Notes: a model not told the origin generated them from the sequence alone. 64,000 nucleotides of DNA from Archivesica marissinica (GCA_014843695.1 CM026387.1:76431667-76495666), one strand, 5' to 3'. Positions 49,234 through 61,087 are shown, numbered from the stretch's first letter. A program made the numbers and translations.

Positions 49234-49618
49234 ACATCGCTGATTGTCACGGATTCGAGTCCCACTCAGACCGTGTCTCTCTATATGAAAAAGTTGGCCG
49301 TTTCTTGTATGTATGTTCCTTTAATGTCAAACCCCTTGTTTTCCTGGGCAGGCTTAGCCGACCTAAGCGATTAACCAGTACTAAGCAATGTGTGTGAGGT
49401 GCCTTGCTCAATGGGACTACATACGTGGCCTGGCCGAGTATCGAACCCGAGACCGTTCGATTCCAAATCCGACGCTCTACCACTGGACCACGGACGCCAC
49501 ACTTACGGCGGTTGATGCACCAAGTACTGGTTAACCGCTGGAGCCTGCGCAGGAATAGTGTTGTTGGGTAGGTAAACTTCCCGTCGCTCAAATGGACAAC
49601 CAGTAGCTTAAATGAAAC
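49234..49618 (+). mobile_element. SINE-F, copy 2, 5'-truncated, split by SINE-H
   Basis: It starts inside the tRNA head just before box B (GGATTCGAGTCCC, from 49251). The body runs to GGCCGTTTCTT (about 49306), where SINE-H is inserted. It resumes at CTTACGGCGGTTGATGC (49502) and ends with CCCGTCGCTCAAATGG and an altered tail near 49618. The uninterrupted body in the 2.8-kb copy confirms the insertion point. Confidence 0.8.
49307..49500 (-). mobile_element. tRNA-derived SINE (SINE-H), copy 1, nested in SINE-F
   Basis: On the - strand it begins GGCGTCCGTGGTCCAGTGG (box A), with box B GGGTTCGATAC, and ends in TTTGACATTAAAGGAACATA. Compared with the copy at 61.6 kb it lacks about 17 bp (the GGGGACGTAGACATG region). 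It is younger than the SINE-F it interrupts. Confidence 0.88.
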
Positions 49619-49735
49619 GTAAAAAATAGAAACGACTAACTACAATGTTATGCATACAGATCGCAGACAATATGTTATTGGAATATATCAGTTTGTAACG
49701 AAGCTTACTTCCCAGCCATGCCGTTGTACGCTTAA

Positions 49736-49968
49736 CCCATTCAACACCAAGTAACTCACATGGACTGGTCCATGTTATTCATAAACCAATAAATGAATCA
49801 GAAAATCACATTTGGACAAGTTCATTTATCAAAATGGGTAATTATGTCTAAAAATAGTCATATCACTGGCAAAAAGTGCAGATCCTGATGAGACGGCTCG
49901 TCACGAGCCGGCTCATCTGGATCTACACTTTTTGTAAGCCTATTTAGAGGTATGTGGTGTTGAAAGGG
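49736..49968. mobile_element. piggyBac-like MITE with central 65-bp palindrome
   Basis: TTAA (49732-49735) then CCCATTCAACACCA at the left; TGGTGTTGAAAGGG then TTAA (49969-49972) at the right. Inverted ends agree at 13 of 14 positions. TTAA duplication plus a CCC start is the piggyBac signature. The centre (49870-49934) is a near-perfect palindrome around GGCTCGTCACGAGCC with outer arms CAAAAAGTG / CACTTTTTG. No open frame (233 bp), so it needs a transposase in trans. Confidence 0.8.
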
Positions 49969-49972
49969 TTAA

Positions 49973-50501
49973 GTGAGTCGGCTTATTGTGCTCTTTAAAA
50001 CATTGCAGACTGTGTAGACACATGCTTATCAATGCCTTTTCTTACATTCCATATAACAGTCCATGACTTAAAAGACTGTTGATTTCGTCTGGCATACATT
50101 TCCAGGAAAATCCCTTTACCAGTTTGTTCATAATTAAGGGATACATGTTATGCTTATATTAAAAGCAATATATTATGACATAATCTTTGATCAAACGGTG
50201 ATAATTATACTGTATTAAATTCCATATTAATTATTATATGTAAAGATGTCCATTTTTCTCTTGTATCGATTTATTCCCAGTCTGGTGTATTTATGTGCAT
50301 TCACAGTAAGCCAACTCATTTATTTCACTTGATGCAAGGCTAATATATTTTAATTGAAGCACAGCATGACATTTCATTAGCTCTAATAGTTAACTTTATG
50401 TCTCTGTAATCATTACAAATGGATCCTGTAAGGTAATTATACCTCGGTGAATGTGTTTTCCAAAAGCCTGTTATCAAATGCCAGCGGATATTTTTTATTA
50501 A
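49973..50501. other. Unannotated sequence
   Basis: AT-rich; no feature recognised. Confidence 0.45.
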
Positions 50502-53500
50502 CTACAACCGCCATGTGCACAGTGTTATAGCTCTGTACTCGTAATTACAACCACCCTGTACACAGTGTTATAGCTCTGTATTCGTAATTACAACCACCCT
50601 GTACACAGTGCTATAGCTCTGTACTCGTAATTACAACCACCCTGTACACAGTGTTATAGCTCTGTACTCGTAATTACAACCACCCTGTACACAGTGTTAG
50701 AGCTCTGTACTCGTAATTACAACCACCCTGTACACAGTGTGATAGCTCTGTACTCGTAATTACAACCACCCTGTACACAGTGTTATAGCTCTGTATTCGT
50801 AATTACAACCACCCTGTACACAGTGTTATAGCTCTATGCTCGTAGTAATTACAATCACCCTGTACACAGTGATAGAGCTCTGTACTCGTAATTACAACCA
50901 CCCTGTACACAGTGTGATAGCTCTGTACTCGTAATTACAACCACCCTGTACACAGTGTTATAGCTCTATACTCGTAGTAATTACAATCACCCTGTACACA
51001 GTGATAGAGCTCTGTACTCGTAATTACAACCACCCTGTACACAGTGTGATAGCTCTGTACTCGTAATTACAACCACCCTGTACACAGTGTTATAGCTCTG
51101 TACTCGTAATTACAACCACCCTGTACACAGTAGTATAGCTCTATACTCGTAGTAATTACAACCACCATGTACACAGTGTTATAGCTCTGTACTCGTAATT
51201 ACAACCACCCTGTACACAGTGCTATAACTCTGTACTTGTAATTACAACCACCCTGTACACATTGTTAGAGCTCTGTACTCGTAATTACAACCACCCTGTA
51301 CACATTATTAGAGCTATGTGCTCGTAATTACAACCACCCTGTACACAGTATTATAGCTCTGTACTCGTAATTACAACCACCCTGTACACAGTGCTATAGC
51401 TCTGTACTCGTAATTACAACCACCCTGTACACAGTATTATAGCTCTATACTCGTAGTAATTACAATCACCCTGTACACAGTGTTATAGCTCTGTACTCGT
51501 AATTACAACCACCCTGTGCACAGTGCTATTGCTCTGTACTCGTAATTACAACCACCCTGTACACATTGTTATAGCTCTGTACTCATAATTACAACCACCC
51601 TGTACACATTATTAGAGCTCTGTGCTCGTAATTACAACCACCCTGTACACAGTAGTATAGCTCTGTACTCGTAATTACAACCACCCTGTACACAGTGCTA
51701 TAGCTCTGTACTCGTAATTACAACCACCCTGTACACAGTGATAGAGCTCTGTACTCGTAATTACAACCACCCTGTACACAGTGATATAGCTCAGTACGCG
51801 TAATTACAACCACCCTGTACACAGTGATATAGCTCAGTACGCGTAATTACAACCACCCTGTACACAGTGATAGAGCTCTGTACTCGTAATTACAACCACC
51901 CTGTACACAGTGTGATAGCTCTGTACTCGTAATTACAACCACCCTGTACACAGTGTTATAGCTCTATACTCGTAGTAATTACAATCACCCTGTACACAGT
52001 GATAGAGCTCTGTACTCGTAATTACAACCACCCTGTACACAGTATGATAGCTCTGTACTCGTAATTACAACCACCCTGTACACAGTGTTATAGCTCTGTA
52101 CTCGTAATTACAACCACCCTGTACACAGTATTATAGCTCTATACTCGTAGTAATTACAACCACCCTGTACACAGTGTTATAGCTCTGTACTCGTAATTAC
52201 AACCACCCTGTACACAGTGCTATAACTCTGTACTCGTAATTACAACCACCCTGTACACAGTGTTATAGCTCTGTACTCATAATTACAACCACCCTGTACA
52301 CATTATTAGAGCTCTGTGCTCGTAATTACAACCACCCTGTACACAGTAGTATAGCTCTGTACTCGTAATTACAACCACCCTGTACACAGTGCTATAGCTC
52401 TGTACTCGTAATTACAACCACCCTGTACACAGTGCTATAGCTCTGTACTCGTAATTACAACCACCCTGTACACAGTGTTATAGCTCTGTACTCGTAATTA
52501 CAACCACCCTGTACACAGTGTTAGAGCTCTGTACTCGTAATTACAACCACCCTGTACACAGTGTGATAGCTCTGTACTCGTAATTACAACCACCCTGTAC
52601 ACAGTGTTATAGCTCTGTATTCGTAATTACAACCACCCTGTACACAGTGTTATAGCTCTATGCTCGTAGTAATTACAATCACCCTGTACACAGTGATAGA
52701 GCTCTGTACTCGTAATTACAACCACCCTGTACACAGTGTGATAGCTCTGTACTCGTAATTACAACCACCCTGTACACAGTGTTATAGCTCTATACTCGTA
52801 GTAATTACAATCACCCTGTACACAGTGATAGAGCTCTGTACTCGTAATTACAACCACCCTGTACACAGTGTGATAGCTCTGTACTCGTAATTACAACCAC
52901 CCTGTACACAGTGTTATAGCTCTATACTCGTAGTAATTACAACCACCCTGTACACAGTGATAGAGCTCTGTACTCGTAATTACAACCACCCTGTACACAG
53001 TGTGATAGCTCTGTACTCGTAATTACAACCACCCTGTACACAGTGTTATAGCTCTATACTCGTAGTAATTACAATCACCCTGTACACAGTGATAGAGCTC
53101 TGTACTCGTAATTACAACCACCCTGTACACAGTGTTATAGCTCTGTACTCGTAATTACAACCACCCTGTACACAGTGTTATAGCTCTGTACTCGTAATTA
53201 CAACCACCCTGTACACAGTGCTATAGCTCTGTACTCGTAATTACAACCACCCTGTACACAGTATTATAGCTCTATACTCGTAGTAATTACAATCACCCTG
53301 TACACAGTGTTATAGCTCTGTACTCGTAATTACAACCACCCTGTGCACAGTGCTATTGCTCTGTACTCGTAATTACAACCACCCTGTACACATTGTTATA
53401 GCTCTGTACTCATAATTACAACCACCCTGTACACATTATTAGAGCTCTGTGCTCGTAATTACAACCACCCTGTACACAGTAGTATAGCTCTGTACTCGTA

Positions 53501-55530
53501 ATTACAACCACCCTGTACACAGTGCTATAGCTCTGTACTCGTAATTACAACCACCCTGTACACAGTGATAGAGCTCTGTACTCGTAATTACAACCACCCT
53601 GTACACAGTGATATAGCTCAGTACGCGTAATTACAACCACCCTGTACACAGTGATATAGCTCAGTACGCGTAATTACAACCACCCTGTACACAGTGATAG
53701 AGCTCTGTACTCGTAATTACAACCACCCTGTACACAGTGTGATAGCTCTGTACTCGTAATTACAACCACCCTGTACACAGTGTTATAGCTCTATACTCGT
53801 AGTAATTACAATCACCCTGTACACAGTGATAGAGCTCTGTACTCGTAATTACAACCACCCTGTACACAGTGTGATAGCTCTGTACTCGTAATTACAACCA
53901 CCCTGTACACAGTGTTATAGCTCTGTACTCGTAATTACAACCACCCTGTACACAGTATTATAGCTCTATACTCGTAGTAATTACAACCACCCTGTACACA
54001 GTGTTATAGCTCTGTACTCGTAATTACAACCACCCTGTACACAGTGCTATAACTCTGTACTCGTAATTACAACCACCCTGTACACAGTGTTATAGCTCTG
54101 TACTCATAATTACAACCACCCTGTACACATTATTAGAGCTCTGTGCTCGTAATTACAACCACCCTGTACACAGTAGTATAGCTCTGTACTCGTAATTACA
54201 ACCACCCTGTACACAGTGATATAGCTCTGTACTCGTAATTACAACCACCCTGTACACAGTGATAGAGCTCTGTACTCGTAATTACAACCACCCTGTACAC
54301 AGTGATATAGCTCAGTACGCGTAATTACAACCACCCTGTACACAGTGATATAGCTCAGTACGCGTAATTACAACCACCCTGTACACAGTGATAGAGCTCT
54401 GTACTCGTAATTACAACCACCCTGTACACAGTGTGATAGCTCTGTACTCGTAATTACAACCACCCTGTACACAGTGTTATAGCTCTATACTCGTAGTAAT
54501 TACAATCACCCTGTACACAGTGATAGAGCTCTGTACTCGTAATTACAACCACCCTGTACACAGTGTGATAGCTCTGTACTCGTAATTACAACCACCCTGT
54601 ACACAGTGTTATAGCTCTGTACTCGTAATTACAACCACCCTGTACACAGTGCTATAACTCTGTACTCGTAATTACAACCACCCTGTACACATTGTTAGAG
54701 CTCTGTACTCGTAATTACAACCACCCTGTACACATTATTAGAGCTCTGTGCTCGTAATTACAACCACCCTGTACACAGTGTTATAGCTCTGTACTCGTAA
54801 TTACAACCACCCTGTACACAGTGATATAGCTCTGTACTCGTAATTACAACCACCCTGTACACAGTGATAGAGCTCTGTACTCGTAATTACAACCACCCTG
54901 TACACAGTGATATAGCTCAGTACGCGTAATTACAACCACCCTGTACACAGTGATATAGCTCAGTACGCGTAATTACAACCACCCTGTACACAGTGATAGA
55001 GCTCTGTACTCGTAATTACAACCACCCTGTACACAGTGTGATAGCTCTGTACTCGTAATTACAACCACCCTGTACACAGTGTTATAGCTCTATACTCGTA
55101 GTAATTACAATCACCCTGTACACAGTGATAGAGCTCTGTACTCGTAATTACAACCACCCTGTACACAGTGTGATAGCTCTGTACTCGTAATTACAACCAC
55201 CCTGTACACAGTGTGATAGCTCTGTACTCGTAATTACAACCACCCTGTACACAGTGTTATAGCTCTGTACTCGTAATTACAACCACCCTGTACACAGTAT
55301 TATAGCTCTATACTCGTAGTAATTACAACCACCTTGTACACAGTGTTATAGCTCTGTACTCGTAATTACAACCACCCTGTACACAGTGCTATAACTCTGT
55401 ACTCGTAATTACAACCACCCTGTACACATTGTTAGAGCTCTGTACTCGTAATTACAACCACCCTGTACACATTATTAGAGCTCTGTGCTCGTAATTACAA
55501 CCACCCTGTACACAGTGTTATAGCTCTGTA
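50502..55530. repeat. 43-bp satellite array with about 1.83-kb higher-order repeats
   Basis: About 117 units of ACAACCACCCTGTACACAGT then GTTATAGCTCTGTACTCGTA and ATT; a 46-bp variant has CTCGTAGTAATTACAAT. Marked variants repeat at fixed distance: CTGTGCACAGTGCTATTGC at 51514 and 53341 (1,827 bp), and GTGATATAGCTCAGTACGCG at 51781 and 53608 (1,827 bp), then again at 54302 and 54907. No long frame is open because the unit is not a multiple of 3 and contains TAA/TAG. Confidence 0.97.
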
Positions 55531-55541
55531 TACGTACACGA

Positions 55542-56078
55542 CATGGGCATATACCACACGGATACATACATGGGCATATACCACACGGATACATACATGG
55601 GCATATACCACACGGATACATACATGGGCATATACCACACGGATACATACATGGGCATATACCACACGGATACATACATGGGCATATACCACACGGATAC
55701 ATACATGGGCATATACCACACGGATACATACATGGGCATATACCACACGGATACATACATGGGCATATACCACACGGATACATACATGGGCATATACCAC
55801 ACGGATACATACATGGGCATATACCACACGGATACATACATGGGCATATACCACACGGATACATACATGGGCATATACCACACGGATACATACATGGGCA
55901 TATACCACACGGATACATACATGGGCATATACCACACGGATACATACATGGGCATATACCACACGGATACATACATGGGCATATACCACACGGATACATA
56001 CATGGGCATATACCACACGGATACATACATGGGCATATACCACACGGATACATACATGGGCATATACCACACGGATAC
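55542..56078. repeat. 27-bp minisatellite, about 20 identical copies
   Basis: Units CATGGGCATATACCACACGG plus ATACATA repeat with no difference that I can see. It starts 11 bp after the last 43-bp unit. The unit is 9 codons and stop-free in several frames, which gives false frames of about 190-206 codons on both strands (MGIYHTDTY, VSVWYMPMY). Confidence 0.97.
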
Positions 56079-56957
56079 AGTTAAGCATGTCTGTAAATTG
56101 TTATTATGATATGGATTGGTGCTGTGTAATGTGTACATGTCACAACTACGAATACGTCACAATGTGCTCTCATGTGTAACATATCCGCATGATATGTACG
56201 AACCAACCGTATGTGTAACATACATTCATTTAAATGGAGAAGGGAACCGGGGAACGATCACTGTGGCCGATCTTGCTTCTTCGTCCAGTCGACACATGAC
56301 CTTACTTACAAAGCCAATGTTGGGAGCTACATAAACTACACACGTCCGATGCAATCCACGTACATATATTGTTTGTATAATCATTTGTTAGCGCACCTGA
56401 GCAAAGCTCATGTGAGGTATTGCTACGACAATATGTATGTCTGTCCGACGTCCGTCGCGTCGTCCGTAAATATATTCTCTTCTGAACTCCTCGGTAACCA
56501 TTGGATCTAGTCACCATTTGTGGCCATGGTACTTGAGTTGGTGTGGATTACAAATGTGTTAAAGTTACGTCATTACGTAATCAAAGATGAAAACGTGATA
56601 AATATGGCTCCATTCATACATATTGGATAGCATACGGGCAGTTTACCAATGTGCAATGAAATACATATATATATATCTGATGGACATTAGGCGCATGCTT
56701 TCAGATAAAGGGGTGGGGTATTTTTACACGGAACTTGATATTGAGGTTAACATCTTTCATAATTGACCTTTCTGCCGATTTTGATTGACATCTGGCGTTA
56801 GCCAATCGCATCGCACCATTCGCGCACACCCCCGGCAACGGCTTATCGCCGCCATCTTGTTAGACAAACAATGCATATTAGACAAACTAGTAACGAGTAG
56901 ACAAATTTGAAAAGGCGTGAATTTGATCGAAAATACGGGTTTAAAATTGTTTTAATG
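56079..56957. other. Unannotated; contains a fragment of a dispersed repeat and a promoter-like stretch
   Basis: Around 56390-56470, GCGCACCTGAGCAAAGCTCA and GTCCGACGTCCGTCGCGTCG look like part of an invertebrate dispersed repeat with a short inverted motif. At 56805-56865 a less AT-rich stretch contains AGCCAATCGC (CCAAT box) and CGCCGCCATCTTG (YY1-type motif). It lies about 95-150 bp before the first THAP start, so it could be its former promoter. This is motif-level evidence only. Confidence 0.35.
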
Positions 56958-57078
56958 ATGTTGAAAATGTGTAGCTTTGGTGTGTGGGTTAGTTATAGTA
57001 CAAAATTAGTCGATATCCTGGTGATCGACGTTAAATTCAACCCATTTCAAAATCCTTGGACAAATCTAAAAGTGTGTA
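56958..57078 (+). pseudogene. Decayed THAP zinc-finger first exon (copy 1)
   Basis: From ATG 56958 the frame reads MLKMCSFGVW, close to the THAP-domain start M-x-K-x-C-S/A-F-G-x-C. The second cysteine is replaced by W. A one-base shift is needed to read SRYPG (57014 on), and another to read FNPFQNPWTNLKVC (57035-57072), which matches the THAP 'F..FPKPW..LE.C' segment. THAP domains bind DNA through a C2CH zinc site and are found in host factors and P-element-type transposases. With a lost cysteine and frameshifts this copy cannot make a THAP domain. Assignment is by motif order only. Confidence 0.5.
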
Positions 57079-57512
57079 TATGAACCACAAACTACCAGAC
57101 AGCTGCTTTAAAAACAATGCATCTATAAAAACACCGACTGACCCCATATAGTCATTCTTTTCTAGCGAATACAGCAATCAAATTTAAGCGTGTCACACTG
57201 TTTATTGGGAGTAATCAACAACTTATCCGGTACATCACAGAGACCGCCGACTTTATAATAGCCCGATAGGGGCCTACTGCTATTATCAAGATAAAAGTAT
57301 TGCACATCGGAATTTAGCACTGATTGTGCTAATTGATCAATTATAAAATGTGTGCAATTAATTATAGAATTGATTACCACACCGAGTCATTGTTTTATCG
57401 TTCTGTCAGACAAACGAGTTATTTAGTAAAGTTTTAATCAAATCTGATAACGAGTGATCGTGATCTGATATTATGTTTTGAAAAATAATTACAAATTAAT
57501 TAACAATTGACA

Positions 57513-57666
57513 ATGGTGAAAAGATGTAGTTACGGTCTGTGTGACAGTGATAGTAGATATCCAGACAAATCTTGAAACATGTCTAAGGTGAATTAAGTTG
57601 TGTGGATGACCAAACGACCAGCTCAATACATCCACAATTAATGCAAACAGATATATTTGCACAAAA
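57513..57666 (+). pseudogene. Decayed THAP zinc-finger first exon (copy 2)
   Basis: From ATG 57513 the frame reads MVKRCSYGLCDSDSRYPDKS and then stops. Both N-terminal zinc cysteines are present here. Further on (57577-57666) a frame with two TGA codons reads LCG, then PNDQLNTSTINANRYICTK, the usual THAP C-terminal half up to the third cysteine. The middle (about 15 residues) is deleted. The sequence ends at AAA followed by GTAAGT, a good splice donor, as expected if the zinc histidine lay in the next exon. It looks like a tandem duplicate of the copy at 56958, both inactive. Confidence 0.6.
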
Positions 57667-57911
57667 GTAAGTTGAAATTAATTTATTTATGCATAATAAA
57701 ATATTTCGAAAAAATATATTCTGCATTTATAGATTTACTGTTCACAAGAGATATGTGAGTATAATGGTGATTAAAATTATACATGTGGTTCATACATATT
57801 GTCGTGGATGGTGGACTAGGGATCAGATAGTAGTAATAGTACCCATGCATGTGCAGAGCTGTGGGATTCCCATATTAGCTCAGTGAACGTACTGGTGTTC
57901 AGTTATTGGGC

Positions 57912-58226
57912 CTAATGTTCGAGTCTTCTAGGAGGCATAGGGTCGAGTCTCTCAAGACGGTGGCATATTTCATTTCTTTTGATGTCAAAGTTGACACGAT
58001 ATGGTTGTTCACTCTTCCGTTGACTGCGAAAGCATTTTCCACGAACACTTAACACTACCTCATCCGTTAAATATATCTGTACTTTAGAGAAATAACATTC
58101 ACTGAAAAACTTAAACCATTGCTGTCTTGCTTTCAACGAGATATTCTTATCTGGGTGAAATAAAACCGAGAAATTCGACGGAATTTTATCTAGATTAACT
58201 TGATGCAAAACTACGTTAGACGCCAT
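57912..58226 (-). CDS. Possible first exon of an unidentified protein
   Basis: The frame is open on - from ATG at 58226 (context AACAAAATGGCG, strong for a eukaryotic start) to a stop at 57912, 104 codons. An in-frame ATG at 58265 would add 13 residues. The product is charged and not a simple repeat, with segments ARQQWFKFFSECYFSKVQ, VRGKCFRSQRKSEQPYRV and NEICH. The 'R.K..RSQRK.EQPY' pattern reminds me of the region just before SWIM-type zinc fingers in large invertebrate protein families, but the finger itself is not here. It may lie in another exon or be lost. The DNA just upstream (58230-58300) is richer in CG. No downstream exon was identified. It could be a real exon, a transposon-derived gene piece, or chance. 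Confidence 0.35.
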   Translation of the reverse strand: MASNVVLHQVNLDKIPSNFSVLFHPDKNISLKARQQWFKFFSECYFSKVQIYLTDEVVLSVRGKCFRSQRKSEQPYRVNFDIKRNEICHRLERLDPMPPRRLEH

Positions 58227-58265
58227 TTTGTTAGATAGCTTGTCTCGCGTGGTTACAGCGAGCAC

Positions 58266-58987
58266 CGGTAACTATGGGGGGCGTGCCTAAGTAGCGTTTG
58301 CAGAAAGCTCAATTAGATTGCTTACTATTTACGTTGACATGTGACAATTTCCTGCACATTGTTATACTTCTGGGTCATAGGAGGGTAGGGTGGCGCTATT
58401 TTATATCGTTCTGAAAAAGCGGTATGTCAAAACCAGCGGTATGTTCAGAAACGACTATACATTCTAACCGAGAGGACATCGGCCTATGTGCATTATGTAG
58501 TGCTATGTGTATCTATGTATTGATTGAACCTTTATTCTAACATGACACGACATTATGTCTGTATACGCAAATAAGGAATTAATTCTGCAATAAAACATGG
58601 TTTAGCGCATGTTTTCAAACATGACATAAGTTTACTAGCATTTGTGTACGCGTCAGAACTCCAAATTATGTTTTATTCGCCAATAAAACACTGAAAGACA
58701 AATAATATTTCTTAAATAAAGAATAGAAGATATACATAGCATCGGCGAGAAAGGCAAAGAGTGGTTTATGTTGTCAAGTTGTCTCTCTAAACAGGCTAAA
58801 CTGCGCACATACGGCCTTTATGGAAGGACATGAGGCTTGCATGTATACATAAGTGTATGCTATAAATATTGCCTTTATTTCAATGTGGTAGTTAGCATAG
58901 ATTTGAGTATATATGAACCAAAACAAAATTACGGTCTTTACCGGGAAACATAAATCAATTTAAAATCTATTTAAAACAGAAACATAT
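58266..58987. other. Unannotated sequence
   Basis: No exon recognised. It should belong to the intron or upstream region of the CUB gene on +. Confidence 0.4.
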
Positions 58988-60374
58988 ATTATTGTACATT
59001 TGATGGTAGAGTATTATTATACATTTGGTGGTAGAGTATTATTGTACATTTGATGGTAGAGTATTATTATACATTTGGTGGTAGAGTATTATTATACATT
59101 TGATGGTAGAGTATTATTATACATTTGATGGTCGAGTATTATTATACATTTGATGGTCGAGTATTATAATGATTGTACATTTGGTGGTAGAGTATTATAA
59201 TGATTGTACATTTGGTGGTAGAGTATTATTGTACATTTAGTGGTAGAGTATTATTGTACATTTGATGGTCGAGTATTATTGTACATTTGGTGGTCGAGTA
59301 TTATTGTACATTTGGTGGTCGAGTATTATTGTACATATGATGGTAGAGTATTATTATACATTTGATGGTAGAGTATTATTATACATTTGGTGGTAGAGTA
59401 TTAGTGTACATTTGGTGGTATAGAGTATTATAATGATTGTACATTTGATGGTAGAGTATTATAATGATTGTACATTTGGTGGTAGAGTATTATTGTACAT
59501 TTGATGGTAGAGTATTATAATGATTGTACATTTGATGGTAGAGTATTATTGTACATTTGGTGGTAGAGTATTATTGTACATTTGGTGGTAGAGTATTATT
59601 ATACATTTGATGGTAGAGTATTATTGTACATTTGGTGGTCGAGTATTATTGTACATTTGGTGGTAGAGTATTATTGTACATTTGATGGTCGAGTATTATT
59701 GTACATATGATGGTCGAGTATTATTGTACATTTGATGGTAGAGTATTATTGTACATTTAGTGGTAGAGTATTATTGTACATTTGATGGTCGAGTATTATT
59801 GTACATTTGGTGGTCGAGTATTATTGTACATTTGGTGGTCGAGTATTATTGTACATATGATGGTAGAGTATTATTATACATTTGATGGTAGAGTATTATT
59901 ATACATTTGGTGGTAGAGTATTAGTGTACATTTGGTGGTATAGAGTATTATAATGATTGTACATTTGATGGTAGAGTATTATAATGATTGTACATTTGGT
60001 GGTAGAGTATTATTGTACATTTGATGGTAGAGTATTATAATGATTGTACATTTGATGGTAGAGTATTATTGTACATTTGGTGGTAGAGTATTATTGTACA
60101 TTTGGTGGTAGAGTATTATTATACATTTGATGGTAGAGTATTATTGTACATTTGGTGGTCGAGTATTATTGTACATTTGGTGGTAGAGTATTATTGTACA
60201 TTTGATGGTCGAGTATTATTGTACATATGATGGTCGAGTATTATTGTACATTTGATGGTAGAGTATTATTGTACATTTGATGGTCGAGTATTATTGTACA
60301 TATGATGGTCGAGTATTATTGTACATTTGATGGTCGAGTATTATTGTACATTTGATGGTAGAGTATTATTGTAC
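58988..60374. repeat. 25-bp minisatellite, intronic, ending 42 bp before a splice acceptor
   Basis: About 54 units of TATTATTGTACATTTGATGG plus TAGAG, with TCGAG, GTGG and ATAATGATTG variants. A block of about 520 bp is duplicated (GTACATTTAG at 59231 and 59751). It ends at 60374, and the CUB exon acceptor is at 60415-60416. Confidence 0.95.
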
Positions 60375-60416
60375 CTGCAAGAGGAATCAGAGGCTGATGT
60401 ACTTGTTTCGTTTCAG

Positions 60417-60588
60417 ATTGTGACGTCACTTATAGCAGCCGAACGACAAAAGGCGCAAAATTCTACTCACCCAACTGGCCACAAAATTACCCAAACAATA
60501 AACGTTGTGTATATAAGTTTGTTGGGCTGTCGACCGAAAGAGTCAAAATTCGCTTTAATAAATTCAATCTGCAGGGAATGACACCAGA
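60417..60588 (+). CDS. CUB-domain protein, exon with first half of a CUB domain
   Basis: Acceptor TTTCGTTTCAG (AG at 60415-60416) and donor GTGAGT at 60589. The frame from 60419 is open for 56 codons and encodes CDVTYSS, then FYSPNWPQNYPNNKRC (about residues 15-30), VYKFVGLS and RVKIRFNKFNL. This is the classic first half of a CUB domain: Cys1 and Cys2 (residues 1 and 30) around 'SPNWP..YPNN..C', followed by the hydrophobic strand. CUB domains are extracellular modules that bind ligands, often through calcium. The exon ends in a split codon (GA|), which joins exactly with the T that starts 61326. Upstream exons (signal peptide or other domains) are not found here. Protein family beyond CUB is unknown. 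Confidence 0.85.
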
Positions 60589-60667
60589 GTGAGTATTTAC
60601 ATGTTTGAGTTTAGATTCTATAGTAAGTTTGGGTATAATACATATAACGATATGTCAAATAGTTTCA

Positions 60668-61075
60668 AAATCCTTTATTTCTCTCAATTCATGTTAGCAT
60701 GAACACATGAGGTTATACATGTAAATATGTTACAAGAGGCTCTTTGAACGACAGTACAAACAATATATAAAACACACTGATTTACAGTAGCATATTACAT
60801 GTAATGCAAATATAAGTACAAAGGAATTATCCCAATATCATATCCCAAGCAAAATTGTTTTCATGAATTTGCACAGTTTCAGAAATTCTGAGATGTTCGT
60901 AGTATTTATGAGCTGTTCCATCTTAAATGTGATTGGACGACGGTAATAATATGGCTTTATATACTTTTTCCTGTTATCAATTAAATTCGGACATTCTAAT
61001 AAAGTTTCGGATACGGTATTTATTAACCCTCCCCGATTACACACCTGTGTGCCACACTCTATCACTGACATAATG
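60668..61075 (-). pseudogene. LINE 3' fragment (RT C-terminus and 3' UTR) in the CUB intron
   Basis: On - a frame (about 61072-60838) reads ETLLECPNLIDNRKKYI and YYYRRPITFK, then a stop. The Cys and the 'H/E.LL.CP.....R..YI..YY..RP' layout are typical of the far C-terminal region of LINE ORF2 proteins. AT-rich 3' UTR follows to about 60668. It is 5'-truncated. It lies in the 737-bp intron between the two CUB exons, antisense to the gene. Confidence 0.6.
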
Positions 61076-61087
61076 TTGTTTTCGGTT

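Noticed and set aside
55475..56138. Six overlapping frames of about 190-206 codons, including a Cys-rich CGICPCMYP repeat
   Set aside because: Nine-codon unit open in several frames on both strands; a pure sequence artefact.
60327..60581. 84-codon frame overlapping the CUB exon
   Set aside because: It starts inside the minisatellite and reads the exon in a different phase; the CUB phase with splice sites is far better supported.
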